A DNA stretch of 64,000 nucleotides from contig NZ_PIRF01000001.1 of assembly GCF_003049705.1 (NCBI RefSeq), forward strand, positions 124,001 to 188,000, read 5' to 3'. Each line of letters begins with the position of its first letter. The first letter of the stretch is position 1. Positions 1 to 9,167 of the stretch are shown here, piece by piece. This DNA comes from Campylobacter concisus (GTDB lineage: Bacteria; Campylobacterota; Campylobacteria; Campylobacterales; Campylobacteraceae). Under the pieces are notes generated by a model. It searched no databases and was not told the origin of the DNA. It worked only from the letters and a program-made list of their open reading frames with translations. The translations under genes and the position numbers were made by a program.

Positions 1-494
1 GCTTAATTATAGCTAGCAGGTTTTCAGATCTATCTGGTGAGTTTATAACTAAAAATATATATAAATTTGAAAATCCTTCGTTTTTACAGTTTGTTGCATT
101 TATCTCTCTTTGGCTAGTTTTCTGGATAGTTTGCTTGCTAGTTGGTAAATTTTTATCAAAAATAGTTTCAGTAAGCGGACTTGGTTTTTTGGATAGACTT
201 GGTGGATTTGTTATGGGAAGTGGAAAAATTTTCTTAACATTTTCGGCAGTAGTTGCTGTGATATCTGGCACTTCGCTAAATAATATAATTGCTCCTTATT
301 TTGCGAACAGTAAAGTTTATCCGGTTTTGATAGAAACTGGCAAATGGATAACAAACCTTGATGTAAAAAATATCAAAAGTGAGTTAGATGAGATAGTGGC
401 AAGACCAATGGATACAAATAAAACTGATGCATTTATCTCAATGGATGCAAATGCTAGTGTAAATACCGACTCTAATATCACAAAAGGGGAATAA
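1..494 (+). CDS. cvpA: CvpA family membrane protein (5' end outside window)
   Basis: The reading frame is open from base 3 to the TAA at 492-494, so the gene starts left of the window; an in-frame ATG at 135 is internal. The visible part has a hydrophobic segment around bases 84-150 and another around 210-290, the latter inside the CvpA-like stretch [12 protein letters not shown]. CvpA proteins are inner-membrane proteins first linked to colicin V production and later to envelope stress tolerance. The tail after the last membrane segment is hydrophilic and Asn/Asp-rich. The gene sits one base before fur, as in other Campylobacter where a CvpA homologue precedes fur. Family assignment is good; the exact function is not known. 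Confidence 0.75.
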   Translation, partial: LIIASRFSDLSGEFITKNIYKFENPSFLQFVAFISLWLVFWIVCLLVGKFLSKIVSVSGLGFLDRLGGFVMGSGKIFLTFSAVVAVISGTSLNNIIAPYFANSKVYPVLIETGKWITNLDVKNIKSELDEIVARPMDTNKTDAFISMDANASVNTDSNITKGE

Positions 495-495
495 A

Positions 496-963
496 ATGAT
501 AGAAAATTTAGAATATGATGCGTTGCTTGAGAAATTCAAAAGAGTGCTTCGCGACAATGGTTTAAAATATACGAAACAGCGTGAAATTTTACTAAAAACG
601 CTATACAACAATGGCGAACACTTTACTCCAGAAAGACTTTATCTTTTTATAAAAGAGACACACCCTGAGCTAAATATTGGTATCGCAACTGTTTATAGAA
701 CACTAAATCTACTTGAAGAATCAGAGATGGTGACATCAATCAGCTTTGGTTCACAAGGCAAAAAATTTGAGCTTGCTACAAAGCCACATCACGATCATAT
801 GATATGCAGAAAATGTGGTCTTATCATAGAATTTGAAGATCCAATGATAGAAAAAAGACAAATCAGTATCGCAAAAGATCATGGCTTTAAACTAACCGGT
901 CATATGATGCAGCTTTATGGAATTTGTGAAAAATGCTCAAAAAATAATATAAAGGGAAAGTAA
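496..963 (+). CDS. fur: Ferric uptake regulator Fur
   Basis: 155 aa, normal length for Fur. The N-terminal winged-helix domain (residues 10-90) contains the recognition-helix stretch [13 protein letters not shown]. The metal and dimer domain has HHDH at residues 98-101 and two CxxC pairs at C104/C107 and C144/C147, as expected for a structural zinc site. It is a cytoplasmic iron-dependent repressor of iron uptake and storage genes. PerR is a relative, but the sequence and the position directly before lysS match Campylobacter fur. It starts one base after the cvpA stop and ends one base before the lysS start, so it is co-transcribed; no promoter is visible directly upstream. Confidence 0.93.
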   Translation: MIENLEYDALLEKFKRVLRDNGLKYTKQREILLKTLYNNGEHFTPERLYLFIKETHPELNIGIATVYRTLNLLEESEMVTSISFGSQGKKFELATKPHHDHMICRKCGLIIEFEDPMIEKRQISIAKDHGFKLTGHMMQLYGICEKCSKNNIKGK

Positions 964-964
964 G

Positions 965-2476
965 GTGATATTTGACAATCAACATGAGATTCAACGACTA
1001 CAAAGCATAGACGAGCTAAGAAATTTAGGAATTAATCCATATCCGCATTTTCTTAGAAGAGATATGAATATCTCTAAATTTAGACTAAAATTTAATTACA
1101 TTAATGATACAGAAGAAAAAAAGGCCGAAGGTCAGCTAGTAGGTCTTGCAGGTAGAATAAAACTAATTCGTGATGCTGGAAAAGCGGTTTTTGCAAATAT
1201 CGAAGATGAAGATGGAAATTTACAAATTTACTTTAGCAATAAAACGCTTGATCCAGAGTGGTTTAAAATCGTTAAAAAATACGTAGAGATAGGCGATATC
1301 GTCTATGTCAGAGGTTATGCATTTATAACAAGAACTGGCGAATTTTCCATGCATGTAAGCGAGCTTAGCCTTGCTTCAAAGTCGATAAGTCCACTTCCTG
1401 AGAAGTATCATGGTCTAGTTGATGTTGAGACAAGATATCGCCAAAGATATCTTGATATGATAATGAATCCTGAAGTTAGAGCTGATTTTAAAAGACGCTC
1501 AGTGATTATAAGTACGATTAGAAGATTTTTTGAAGAAAAAGGCTTTTTAGAAGTTGAAACTCCGATGCTACACCCAATAGCAGGCGGTGCAAACGCCAAG
1601 CCATTTATCACTTTTCACAATGCCCTTGGAGTAGAGAGATATCTAAGGATCGCACCTGAGCTATACCTCAAACGCCTTATAGTAGGTGGCTTTGAGGCTG
1701 TTTATGAGATGAATAGAAATTTTAGAAACGAAGGTATGGATCTTACTCACAATCCTGAGTTTACAAGTATAGAGTTTTACTGGGCATACCACAACTACCA
1801 CGATTTAATGGGTATCACAGAGGATCTTTTTAATGTCATTTTAGACAAGCTAGATATGGAAAAAGTTGTAAATTTTGATGGCATGGAAATTGATTTTAGT
1901 AAGCCATTTAAGCGAATAAGCTACAAAAAAGCTCTCGTTGAGATCGGCGGACTAGATGAGAATATCATAAACGATAAAGATAAAATTTTAGCAAAACTAA
2001 GAGCTGATGGCCTTGAAGCAAATGAGAAGCTTGATCTTGGTCACTTGCAGGCTGAGCTATTTGATAACTATGTAGAGAGCAAGCTTATACACCCAACATT
2101 TGTTATTGATTATCCGATTTCGATCAGCCCACTTTCAAGAAGAAGTGATGCAAATCCTGATGTGGCTGAGAGATTTGAGTTATTTATCGCTGGTCGCGAG
2201 CTAGCAAATGGCTTTAACGAGCTAAATGATCCAATTGATCAATACAACCGCTTTAAAGCGCAAATCGATGCTAAAAACGCAGGCGATGACGAGGCACATG
2301 AGATGGACGAGGACTATGTAAAAGCCCTAGGATACGGCATGCCACCAGTTGCAGGTGAGGGTATAGGCATCGATAGGCTCGTGATGCTTTTAACGGATAA
2401 AAAATCAATACGTGATGTTGTGCTCTTCCCAGCGATGAGGCCACTTAAAAATGAGATAAAGGAGAATGAAAAATGA
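965..2476 (+). CDS. lysS: Lysyl-tRNA synthetase (class II)
   Basis: 503 aa, the usual size. An N-terminal OB-fold anticodon-binding domain (about residues 50-150) precedes a class II catalytic core with motif 2 [14 protein letters not shown] near residue 252 and motif 3 [13 protein letters not shown] near residue 465. It charges tRNA-Lys in the cytoplasm. The start is GTG at 965, one base after the fur stop, giving MIFDNQHE. The gene overlaps glyA by four bases (ATGA). The fur-lysS-glyA order is the same as in C. jejuni. Confidence 0.96.
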   Translation: MIFDNQHEIQRLQSIDELRNLGINPYPHFLRRDMNISKFRLKFNYINDTEEKKAEGQLVGLAGRIKLIRDAGKAVFANIEDEDGNLQIYFSNKTLDPEWFKIVKKYVEIGDIVYVRGYAFITRTGEFSMHVSELSLASKSISPLPEKYHGLVDVETRYRQRYLDMIMNPEVRADFKRRSVIISTIRRFFEEKGFLEVETPMLHPIAGGANAKPFITFHNALGVERYLRIAPELYLKRLIVGGFEAVYEMNRNFRNEGMDLTHNPEFTSIEFYWAYHNYHDLMGITEDLFNVILDKLDMEKVVNFDGMEIDFSKPFKRISYKKALVEIGGLDENIINDKDKILAKLRADGLEANEKLDLGHLQAELFDNYVESKLIHPTFVIDYPISISPLSRRSDANPDVAERFELFIAGRELANGFNELNDPIDQYNRFKAQIDAKNAGDDEAHEMDEDYVKALGYGMPPVAGEGIGIDRLVMLLTDKKSIRDVVLFPAMRPLKNEIKENEK

Positions 2477-3717
2477 GTTTGCAAAGCTATGATAAGGACA
2501 TTTACGATCTAGTAAATTTAGAGTTAAAACGCCAATGTGATCACCTTGAGATGATCGCTAGTGAAAATTTTACATATCCAGAAGTTATGGAAGTAATGGG
2601 CTCAATCCTAACAAACAAATACGCTGAAGGTTATCCTGGCAAGAGATATTATGGTGGCTGCGAATTTGTCGATGAGATCGAGCAAATAGCGATCGATAGA
2701 TGTAAAGAGCTTTTTGGATGTGAATTTGCAAACGTTCAACCAAACTCTGGCTCTCAGGCAAATCAAGGTGTTTACGGCGCTTTACTTAATCCAGGCGATA
2801 AAATTTTAGGAATGGATCTAAGCCATGGTGGACACTTAACACACGGCGCAAAGGTAAGTAGCTCTGGCAAGATGTATGAGAGCTTTTTCTATGGTGTAGA
2901 GCTTGATGGCCGTATAAACTACGATAGGGTCATGGATATCGCAAAGATAGTAAAACCAAAGATGATCGTTTGTGGCGCAAGCGCATACACAAGAGAGATC
3001 GAGTTTAAAAAATTTCGTGAGATAGCCGACGCTGTTGGGGCGATACTCTTTGCAGATGTTGCTCACATTGCTGGTCTTGTTGTTGCTGGTGAGCATCAAA
3101 GTCCTTTTCCATACTGCGATGTCGTAAGCTCAACTACGCATAAAACCCTAAGAGGCCCAAGAGGCGGTATCATTATGACAAACAACGAAGAGTATGCTAA
3201 GAAGATAAATGCCTCTATTTTTCCAGGCATCCAGGGCGGACCACTAGTTCATGTCATCGCAGCAAAGGCAGTTGGCTTTAAGCACAACCTTAGCCCTGAG
3301 TGGAAAATTTATGCTAAACAAGTAAAAGCAAATGCTAAAAAATTAGGCGAAGTACTAATAAAAAGAGGCTTTGATCTAGTGAGCGGCGGTACCGATAACC
3401 ACCTAATATTAATGAGCTTTTTAAATAGAGATTTTAGCGGTAAAGACGCAGATATCGCTCTTGGAAATGCTGGAATAACGGTAAATAAAAATACGGTTCC
3501 AGGCGAGATAAGAAGCCCATTTATCACAAGTGGTATACGTGTTGGTAGTCCTGCGCTTACAGCTCGTGGCATGAAAGAAGCTGAGTTTGAACTAATAGCA
3601 AACAAAATAGCTGACGTATTAAGCGACATAAACAACACATCTTTGCAAGAGAAGACAAAAGCTGAGCTAGTTGAACTTGCTCATAAATTTATAATCTATG
3701 ATAAAGCGACATTTTGA
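2473..3717 (+). CDS. glyA: Serine hydroxymethyltransferase
   Basis: 414 aa, the expected length. It is a PLP enzyme that interconverts serine and glycine with tetrahydrofolate, feeding one-carbon metabolism. The PLP lysine is K224 in the family signature [13 protein letters not shown]. The N-terminal [12 protein letters not shown] and the [12 protein letters not shown] stretch are also typical. The ATG overlaps the lysS stop by four bases, which suggests translational coupling. Confidence 0.96.
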   Translation: MSLQSYDKDIYDLVNLELKRQCDHLEMIASENFTYPEVMEVMGSILTNKYAEGYPGKRYYGGCEFVDEIEQIAIDRCKELFGCEFANVQPNSGSQANQGVYGALLNPGDKILGMDLSHGGHLTHGAKVSSSGKMYESFFYGVELDGRINYDRVMDIAKIVKPKMIVCGASAYTREIEFKKFREIADAVGAILFADVAHIAGLVVAGEHQSPFPYCDVVSSTTHKTLRGPRGGIIMTNNEEYAKKINASIFPGIQGGPLVHVIAAKAVGFKHNLSPEWKIYAKQVKANAKKLGEVLIKRGFDLVSGGTDNHLILMSFLNRDFSGKDADIALGNAGITVNKNTVPGEIRSPFITSGIRVGSPALTARGMKEAEFELIANKIADVLSDINNTSLQEKTKAELVELAHKFIIYDKATF

Positions 3718-4259
3718 TGCAAAGTATTGATACGGCACTTATAAAGATTATTACAACTCACTACTATATCAAACGTGATATGATCGTTAATAAAATAGAA
3801 TACAGAGGCAAAATTTTCTTTGATAAATTTGAAAAGATAAATGAGCCACTGACCTATAGTATTATGAAAGAGCATGAAGAAGGCAAAGCTGTTATCGCAC
3901 ACTCTTTAATAAATGCAAATGATAAAGTTGAAAATATAGTCTTTGACTATAACGGCAGAACCCCTGATAGATTTTGGCATAAAGCACAGCTTCTTTTAAG
4001 AGAAGAGGGATTTATAAATTTTACAGCCTATGAGAGTAAGACACCAGGTCATCTGCATCTTTATGTGCATAAAGGCCACACTACGCTAAATGAGGCTTGT
4101 CAGCTGGCAAACGTGCTCAACGCAAAGCTTTCACAGAAGCTACCTAAAGAGTGGAGGATGTTTCCAAATATCGATATGCCAAAAGAATTTAACATACTAA
4201 CTTTACCTTATAAGCTCTATCAAAAAGAGCGCGGGGCAAGTTGGTCAAAATATATGTAA
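3717..4259 (+). CDS. DUF1882-type conserved protein
   Basis: About 180 aa, soluble, no signal peptide. It resembles the DUF1882 proteins found after glyA in Campylobacter and Helicobacter; function unknown. I prefer the ATG at 3717, which overlaps the glyA stop as TGATG; a TTG at 3714 would add one residue. The middle contains [10 protein letters not shown], a His-rich stretch that could bind metal, though this is speculation. It is followed after 13 bases by a SPOR-domain gene. Confidence 0.75.
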   Translation: MQSIDTALIKIITTHYYIKRDMIVNKIEYRGKIFFDKFEKINEPLTYSIMKEHEEGKAVIAHSLINANDKVENIVFDYNGRTPDRFWHKAQLLLREEGFINFTAYESKTPGHLHLYVHKGHTTLNEACQLANVLNAKLSQKLPKEWRMFPNIDMPKEFNILTLPYKLYQKERGASWSKYM

Positions 4260-4272
4260 TTAAGGATAAAAA

Positions 4273-5118
4273 GTGGAAAACGATGAGTTAAAAGATATTC
4301 TTTTAGAAAGAGACGATGACGCAAGAGGATTGAAGCTAAAAAAACTTCTTATATTTATAGCAGCTCTTATTATACTTTTTTTGATCATTGTAGTGGCTAT
4401 GAAGCTAGTAAATTCAAGCGATCCTTCACAAGCTCAAAATGAAGCTGATTCAAGACTAGTGCTTCCTCCAGTACCAGCTGAGCAGCCAGTAGATAGACAA
4501 GCTCCGATAGCTGATACAAATTCAGACAATAAAAAAGGCGATACACAGCTTTTTGAACAAGTACCGATCGTGCCTGAAAATAAGCAACAAGACGAATTTG
4601 AAGATATGATCAAAAAGCTAAAAGATAAAGAAAATAATAAGCCTATTTCTAAAACTGAAGAGCCAAAAGAGATAGTTAAGCCTATCGAAAAGCCTGCTGA
4701 AATACCAGCAAAAAAAGCTGAGACAAAAGTAGATACTTCAGTTAAAAAAGTCGAAAAAGTAGCAGCTACTGATAAAAAGAGTGAGGCAAAACCAGCTAAG
4801 GCTGAAAATAAAGTAGATAAAAAGATTGAAAAAAAGGTTGAAACCAAAATAGAAAAAACGGATAAAAAAGCTGAAGTAGCTAAAACTGAACCTGCTACAA
4901 AAGGCTCTTATGTTCAAGTATTTGTGACTAGTAAATTTAATCCAAATGCTGAATATATGAAGAAGATCGCTGCTAAGGGATATAGCTACAAGACTATAAA
5001 AGTTGGTGAACTGACTAAAATTTTAGTTGGTCCATTTGATGAAAAAACGCTTCAAAAAGCAGTAGGCGATATTAGAAAAGATATCAATAAAGACGCTTTT
5101 ATCTTTAGAGCAAAATGA
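4273..5118 (+). CDS. Membrane-anchored SPOR-domain protein
   Basis: 281 aa from a GTG start preceded by TAAGGA. Residues 1-24 are charged and cytoplasmic, 25-45 form a single membrane helix (LLIFIAALIILFLIIVVAM), residues 50-205 are a low-complexity linker rich in Lys, Glu, Ala and Pro, and about 208-281 look like a SPOR domain (SYVQVFVTSKF, ILVGPFDEKTLQKAV). SPOR domains bind denuded septal glycan, so a role at the division site or in peptidoglycan turnover is likely. It overlaps aroE by four bases. C. jejuni has a comparable membrane protein at this locus. Confidence 0.8.
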   Translation: MENDELKDILLERDDDARGLKLKKLLIFIAALIILFLIIVVAMKLVNSSDPSQAQNEADSRLVLPPVPAEQPVDRQAPIADTNSDNKKGDTQLFEQVPIVPENKQQDEFEDMIKKLKDKENNKPISKTEEPKEIVKPIEKPAEIPAKKAETKVDTSVKKVEKVAATDKKSEAKPAKAENKVDKKIEKKVETKIEKTDKKAEVAKTEPATKGSYVQVFVTSKFNPNAEYMKKIAAKGYSYKTIKVGELTKILVGPFDEKTLQKAVGDIRKDINKDAFIFRAK

Positions 5119-5903
5119 AAACATTCGCAGTCTTTGGAGATCCAATAGCTCACTCGGTATCTCCGAGGCTGCACAATAAAGCCATTGCAGACCTGGGCTT
5201 AAAAGCACTTTATACAAGAGTCTTGCTAAAAGATGGTAGCGAATTAATCAATAAATTTAAATCCTTAAAATTAAATGGTGCAAACGTAACACTTCCACAT
5301 AAAGAGTGGGCTTTAAATTTAGCCGATGAAGCTTCAGATATAGCTCGTAAAATAGGCTCTGCAAATACTCTTGTGCTTAAAAATGACAAAATTTATGCTC
5401 ACAATACAGATGCGCCTGGGTTTTTAAAGGCAATAAAAAATTTTAAAGATGTAAAAAAAGCTATTGTTCTTGGAGCTGGCGGTACTGCAAATGCCATAAC
5501 TTATGCATTAAAAGAACAAGGCGTTGATGTTTGCATACTAAATAGAAGCAAAGATAGGCTTGAGAAATTTAAAAATGAATACGAATGCTTTAGCTGGGAT
5601 AACTACGAAGAGCAAATATTTGATCTAGTCATTAACTCGACCTCTGCTGGCTTAAAGGATGATTTTTTACCAGCACCTAAAGAAATTTTAAAAAGCATTT
5701 TTAAAGATGCTAAATTCGCATTTGATGTGATTTATGGTAAGCAAACACCATTTTTAGAAATGGCCAAGCAAAGTAGCCTTGACGTAAAAGATGGTGCTGA
5801 TATGCTTTTATATCAAGCAGTTCTAGCACTAAATTTATTTTTTAATAATACACTTGATGAATCAAAGATCGAGCGCTCAATGAGAGAAATTTTCTATCTA
5901 TAA
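5115..5903 (+). CDS. aroE: Shikimate dehydrogenase
   Basis: 262 aa. It catalyses NADPH-dependent reduction of 3-dehydroshikimate in aromatic amino acid synthesis. The shikimate-binding SVSP (residues 14-17), catalytic Lys63 in NVTLPHK and Asp of NTDAPGF near residue 98 are present. The nucleotide-binding loop is VLGAGGTANA near residue 117. The ATG overlaps the preceding stop (ATGA). It is the last gene of the fur-lysS-glyA run. Confidence 0.95.
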   Translation: MKTFAVFGDPIAHSVSPRLHNKAIADLGLKALYTRVLLKDGSELINKFKSLKLNGANVTLPHKEWALNLADEASDIARKIGSANTLVLKNDKIYAHNTDAPGFLKAIKNFKDVKKAIVLGAGGTANAITYALKEQGVDVCILNRSKDRLEKFKNEYECFSWDNYEEQIFDLVINSTSAGLKDDFLPAPKEILKSIFKDAKFAFDVIYGKQTPFLEMAKQSSLDVKDGADMLLYQAVLALNLFFNNTLDESKIERSMREIFYL

Positions 5904-6020
5904 CCAATTAGTATTTATTTTTTATAAAATTTGCGTAAGTTTGGTTTTAAACTAAGTTAAATTTTATGGCTTGTAGAAAATATTTTGATTAAAATTTTTA
6001 TTGAAAGTAATTGGAGTAAA

Positions 6021-6046
6021 TATAAAAAGCAGGGAAGATCCCTGCT
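6021..6046 (-). terminator. Rho-independent terminator of the TRAP binding-protein gene
   Basis: A perfect 8 bp stem (AGCAGGGA at 6028-6035 with TCCCTGCT at 6039-6046) and a 3-base loop. Read on the minus strand it is followed by TTTTTATATTT, which makes it a terminator for the gene ending at 6055. The rest of the 150 bases between aroE and this gene is AT-rich with no other feature seen. Confidence 0.85.
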
Positions 6047-6054
6047 AAATTTTA

Positions 6055-7110
6055 CTATTCATTTGTTTTGATATAAGCGTAGTCAGAAATTTTAGTCCAT
6101 TCTCTTGCTTTTTTAAGGAAAGCTCTTTGCGACTCAACGATCTCTTTAAATAATGGATCTTTAGCACTCTCTTCATCAAGAAGCTCATTTGTGGCTTTTT
6201 TAAGAGCTGCGATTACTTCTGGTGGGAAAGATTTTACTTGGATGTCTGGATACTCGCTTTTCATTTTATCCCAGTACTCGACATTTGAATAAAATACTTT
6301 TGTATTTGCATCTCTTGCTACTTCGGCTGCAGCTGCTTCAAAGATTGCTTTTAGGTCATCTGGAAGCTTCTCGTATGATTTTTTATTAAAGAAAAATTGA
6401 GTTTCACCGTTTGGCTCTTGCCAGCCTGTGTAGTAGTATTTTGCCACTTTGTGAAAGCCAAGTGCCATATCATAAGCTGGGCTAACCCATTCGACTGAGT
6501 CGATCGTTCCCATCTCAAGAGCCATGTAAAGCTCACCAGTTGGGATAGTATTGATGTTAGCGCCAAGCTTAGCGTAAATTTCACCACCAAAGCCTGGAAT
6601 TCTTATCTTTAAGCCTTTGATATCATCTAGTGATTTGATCTCTTTTTTAAACCAGCCACCCATTTGCATGCCGGTATTTCCAGCTCTAAAAATTTTGATG
6701 TTGTATGGATCGTAAACTTTTGCCTCAAGCTCCTTACCGCCGCCAAATTCATACCAAGCTGTTTGCTCGTCAGTATTCATCATAAATGGAGTTGCTGTAA
6801 AAAATATAGTTTTAGCATCTTTGCCTTTATAATAATAGCTACTTGTGTAGGTAATGTCGTATTGACCGCTTTTAGCAAAATCAAGCATTGCAAAAGGTGA
6901 TTTATGTTTTGATGGATAATCAATCCTTAGCTCAAGTCTGCCATTGCTCATCTTTTCAACTTTATCCTTTAGCTCTTTTGGTACATCACCAAGCACTGGC
7001 ATAGTGCTCTCCCATGAGCTAGCAAGCTTTAGCTTATAAACTTTATCATCTCCCATAGCAACGCAAGCAACAGCTGCTAAACCAAGAGACGCTAATAAAA
7101 ATTTATTCAT
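6055..7110 (-). CDS. TRAP transporter substrate-binding protein, DctP/TakP family
   Basis: 351 aa from the ATG at 7110, which has AAGGAGA just upstream. The frame is open much further, but the added residues run through the pyk promoter and do not look coding. Residues 1-20 are a signal peptide (MNKFLLASLGLAAVACVAMG), so the protein is periplasmic. The stretches IPGFGGEIYAKLGA, TGELYMALEMGTIDSVEW and AKYYYTGWQEPNGE are typical of the TRAP subgroup that binds 2-oxo acids, lactate or similar organic acids. No DctQ or DctM membrane subunits are next to it, so it must work with a permease elsewhere. The gene is convergent with aroE and divergent from pyk. The ligand is inferred at family level only. 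Confidence 0.85.
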   Translation of the reverse strand: MNKFLLASLGLAAVACVAMGDDKVYKLKLASSWESTMPVLGDVPKELKDKVEKMSNGRLELRIDYPSKHKSPFAMLDFAKSGQYDITYTSSYYYKGKDAKTIFFTATPFMMNTDEQTAWYEFGGGKELEAKVYDPYNIKIFRAGNTGMQMGGWFKKEIKSLDDIKGLKIRIPGFGGEIYAKLGANINTIPTGELYMALEMGTIDSVEWVSPAYDMALGFHKVAKYYYTGWQEPNGETQFFFNKKSYEKLPDDLKAIFEAAAAEVARDANTKVFYSNVEYWDKMKSEYPDIQVKSFPPEVIAALKKATNELLDEESAKDPLFKEIVESQRAFLKKAREWTKISDYAYIKTNE

Positions 7111-7164
7111 ATCTTCTCCTTTGAAATTTTTGCCTATTATACAAAAAATTACATTATTAAAATG

Positions 7165-7173
7165 TGTTATAAT
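7165..7173 (+). promoter_or_regulatory. Extended -10 promoter of pyk
   Basis: TGTTATAAT is a perfect extended -10 (TGn plus TATAAT), 28 bases before the pyk start, in the 91-base divergent gap between the TRAP gene and pyk. Campylobacter sigma-70 promoters typically lack a -35 box, and none is seen. Confidence 0.75.
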
Positions 7174-7201
7174 CGCAAAAATCAAATTTATGGGGCATAA
7201 A

Positions 7202-8653
7202 ATGATAAAAAAGACAAAAATCGTAGCTACTTTGGGGCCAGCAAGTGATAATGAAGAGACAATGGAAGCGATGGTAAAAGCGGGTGTTAATGTCTTTCGT
7301 TTAAATTTTAGCCATGGGACACACGAATACCATAAATCAAACATTGACAAGATAAGAAATATCGAAAAAAAGCTAAATAAAAGAATAGGAATTTTACAAG
7401 ATATCTGCGGTCCAAAGATCAGAGTTGGCAAGCTTAGCGAGCCATTTTACTTAAAAGCTGGCGACGAGCTTAGCATTTATGCCGAGGATATCGTGGGCGA
7501 AAAGATTGAAAAAGGCGTTTATAGAGTGAGCCTAAATCAGCCTCAAATTTTACCTATGCTAAAGGCTGGCGAGTACGTCTATCTCTACGATGGCTCGATC
7601 AGAGCAAGAGTTACAGGCGAGGGCAAAGAGGTGGTAAAAACCATCATCGAAAATGACGGGATTTTAAACTCAAACAAAGGGGTAAATTTCCCAAACACCG
7701 CCCTTGGCATCGACATCATCACGCCAAAAGATAAAGAAGATATGGAATTTGGCGCAAAGCAGGGCGTAAATTTCGTTGCCATTAGCTTCGTGCAAGATGC
7801 AAATGATGTGATAAAAGCAAGAAATATCTTAAAAGAATTTGGCTCCAAAGCGGCTATCTTGTCTAAGATCGAGAAATTTGACGCGGTCGAAAACATAGAC
7901 GACATCATCGCAAAGAGTGACGGTATCATGGTAGCTCGTGGCGATCTTGGCATAGAGGTGCCATTTTACAAGGTGCCTACTATTCAAAAGCTCATCATCA
8001 AAAAGGCAAATGCAGCCAGCAAGCCAGTCATCACAGCAACGCAGATGATGCTAAGCATGGCTGAGCATGAAACTGCTACAAGAGCGGAGATCAGCGACGT
8101 GGCAAACGCCGTGCTAGACGGCACTGATGCTGTTATGCTAAGCGAGGAGAGTGCGATCGGCAAAAACCCAGTCGCGGTCGTAGAGGCGATGAGCAAAACG
8201 ATCATCCAGACGCAAAGCATCTATCCATACAATAAATTTGACGAATTTGACTTTTTTGACGAGACGGATATGGTCGCAAATAGCGCAGCTTCGCTAGCCG
8301 TGCGTATCAAGGCAAATGCGATACTCTCTATCACAGGCTCAGGCAAATCAGCCATAAAACTAGCTAGAAACCGCACAAATATCGACATCATCGCTATCGC
8401 GCACGACGAGCAGACAGCTCACATGCTTACCCTTGCTTGGGGCGTGACGCCAGCGCTCGTGCTTGAAAAGACAAAGCTAAATGTCCTTCTTGCAAATGTC
8501 ATCAAAAAGGCTTACGACGCTGGATATGTCGAGCATGACAAGACCTATCTCGTCACGGCTGGCCACCCAACAGGCGTAGAGGGCAGCACAAACCTCATAC
8601 GTATCATCAGACGCGACCAGCTTGATTATTACCTTGATCTTGCAACTGAGTAA
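7202..8653 (+). CDS. pyk: Pyruvate kinase
   Basis: 483 aa from ATG 7202 (MIKKTKIVATLGPAS), the family's usual N-terminus, with GGGG a few bases upstream. In-frame ATGs further upstream lie in the promoter and are rejected. It converts phosphoenolpyruvate and ADP to pyruvate and ATP. The active-site region contains FVAISFVQDANDV, the catalytic Lys of ILSKIEKFDAV, VARGDLGIEVP and the ITATQMMLSM loop. The C-terminal allosteric domain is complete. In Campylobacter, which lacks phosphofructokinase, this enzyme serves the lower pathway. The gene is monocistronic. Confidence 0.95.
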   Translation: MIKKTKIVATLGPASDNEETMEAMVKAGVNVFRLNFSHGTHEYHKSNIDKIRNIEKKLNKRIGILQDICGPKIRVGKLSEPFYLKAGDELSIYAEDIVGEKIEKGVYRVSLNQPQILPMLKAGEYVYLYDGSIRARVTGEGKEVVKTIIENDGILNSNKGVNFPNTALGIDIITPKDKEDMEFGAKQGVNFVAISFVQDANDVIKARNILKEFGSKAAILSKIEKFDAVENIDDIIAKSDGIMVARGDLGIEVPFYKVPTIQKLIIKKANAASKPVITATQMMLSMAEHETATRAEISDVANAVLDGTDAVMLSEESAIGKNPVAVVEAMSKTIIQTQSIYPYNKFDEFDFFDETDMVANSAASLAVRIKANAILSITGSGKSAIKLARNRTNIDIIAIAHDEQTAHMLTLAWGVTPALVLEKTKLNVLLANVIKKAYDAGYVEHDKTYLVTAGHPTGVEGSTNLIRIIRRDQLDYYLDLATE

Positions 8654-8737
8654 ATTTATACTCTCTTGCAAATTTTAAAATTTTGCTTGCTCGTAAGAAT
8701 TGACTGCTAAGATTTGCCTGACACTTGCTCGATAGCA

Positions 8738-8838
8738 AAACGCATGCACCTCTAACGTGCGAGGAGTTTAGGGGATTTAAAAGGGGGATAGGGGGACGGC
8801 TTCGTAACTTAAGTCCTCTTGTCTCCCTTTTGATAAAT
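8738..8838. repeat. Structured repeat element, copy 1 (19 bp hairpin)
   Basis: Lies in the 514-base gap between pyk and dnaJ, which has no convincing gene. Arms at 8779-8797 and 8813-8831 pair over all 19 positions if G-U wobble is allowed, with a 15-base loop. The hairpin is preceded by a leader containing GCATGCACCTCTAACGTG. A second, diverged copy follows at 8900. Pairing by wobble rather than perfect inverted DNA suggests selection on RNA structure, but no transcript is known. It could also terminate pyk. Confidence 0.6.
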
Positions 8839-8899
8839 TTATATCACAAAGTAAATTTAAAAATTTGATAGAGTTTTAGACTACATGCGGTAATTTAGC

Positions 8900-9010
8900 G
8901 TTAGAGCATGTACCTTAAACGTGTCAGGGAAGAGGGATTATTAAGGGAGAAGAGAGTGCTAGCTCGCAACTGCAAGCAGACCGTAATTAAAGCCACTTCT
9001 CCCTTAATGA
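8900..9010. repeat. Structured repeat element, copy 2 (13 bp hairpin)
   Basis: Arms ATTAAGGGAGAAG (8940-8952) and CTTCTCCCTTAAT (8996-9008) are a perfect 13 bp inverted repeat with a 43-base loop. The leader GCATGTACCTTAAACGTG matches copy 1, and both copies share the order leader, G-rich arm, CTTCG/CTCG-CAACT loop start, then a CTCCC-containing arm. From 9010 to 9167 the sequence is AT-rich with short self-complementary AAATTTTAAAATTT motifs and nothing else recognised. Confidence 0.55.
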
Positions 9011-9167
9011 AAGAATAAAAAATATATGTTGTTTTATTTCTGTAAATTTTAAAATCTTACTCACTCAAAATTTTAAAATTTTCGTTCATTTTTGTGAATA
9101 TTAAAAATATTTGGGAAATTTATTTCGCAGAAATTTGTGACGCTAAATTTAACGCCACAAATTAAAT

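Noticed and set aside
4434..4847. A 137-codon minus-strand frame rich in Ser and Phe
   Set aside because: It is the mirror image of the Lys/Glu repeat linker in the SPOR gene.
7111..7431. In-frame extension of the TRAP binding-protein gene upstream of its ATG
   Set aside because: It would bury the signal peptide, runs through the pyk promoter and start, and has no ribosome-binding site.
8670..8683. AAATTTTAAAATTT palindrome after pyk as a terminator
   Set aside because: Pure AT self-complementarity is common in this genome, and no stable stem or T-run pairing results.
8783..8797. G-run region as a phase-variable tract
   Set aside because: The G runs are only five bases, interrupted, and not inside a gene; they are better explained as a hairpin arm.
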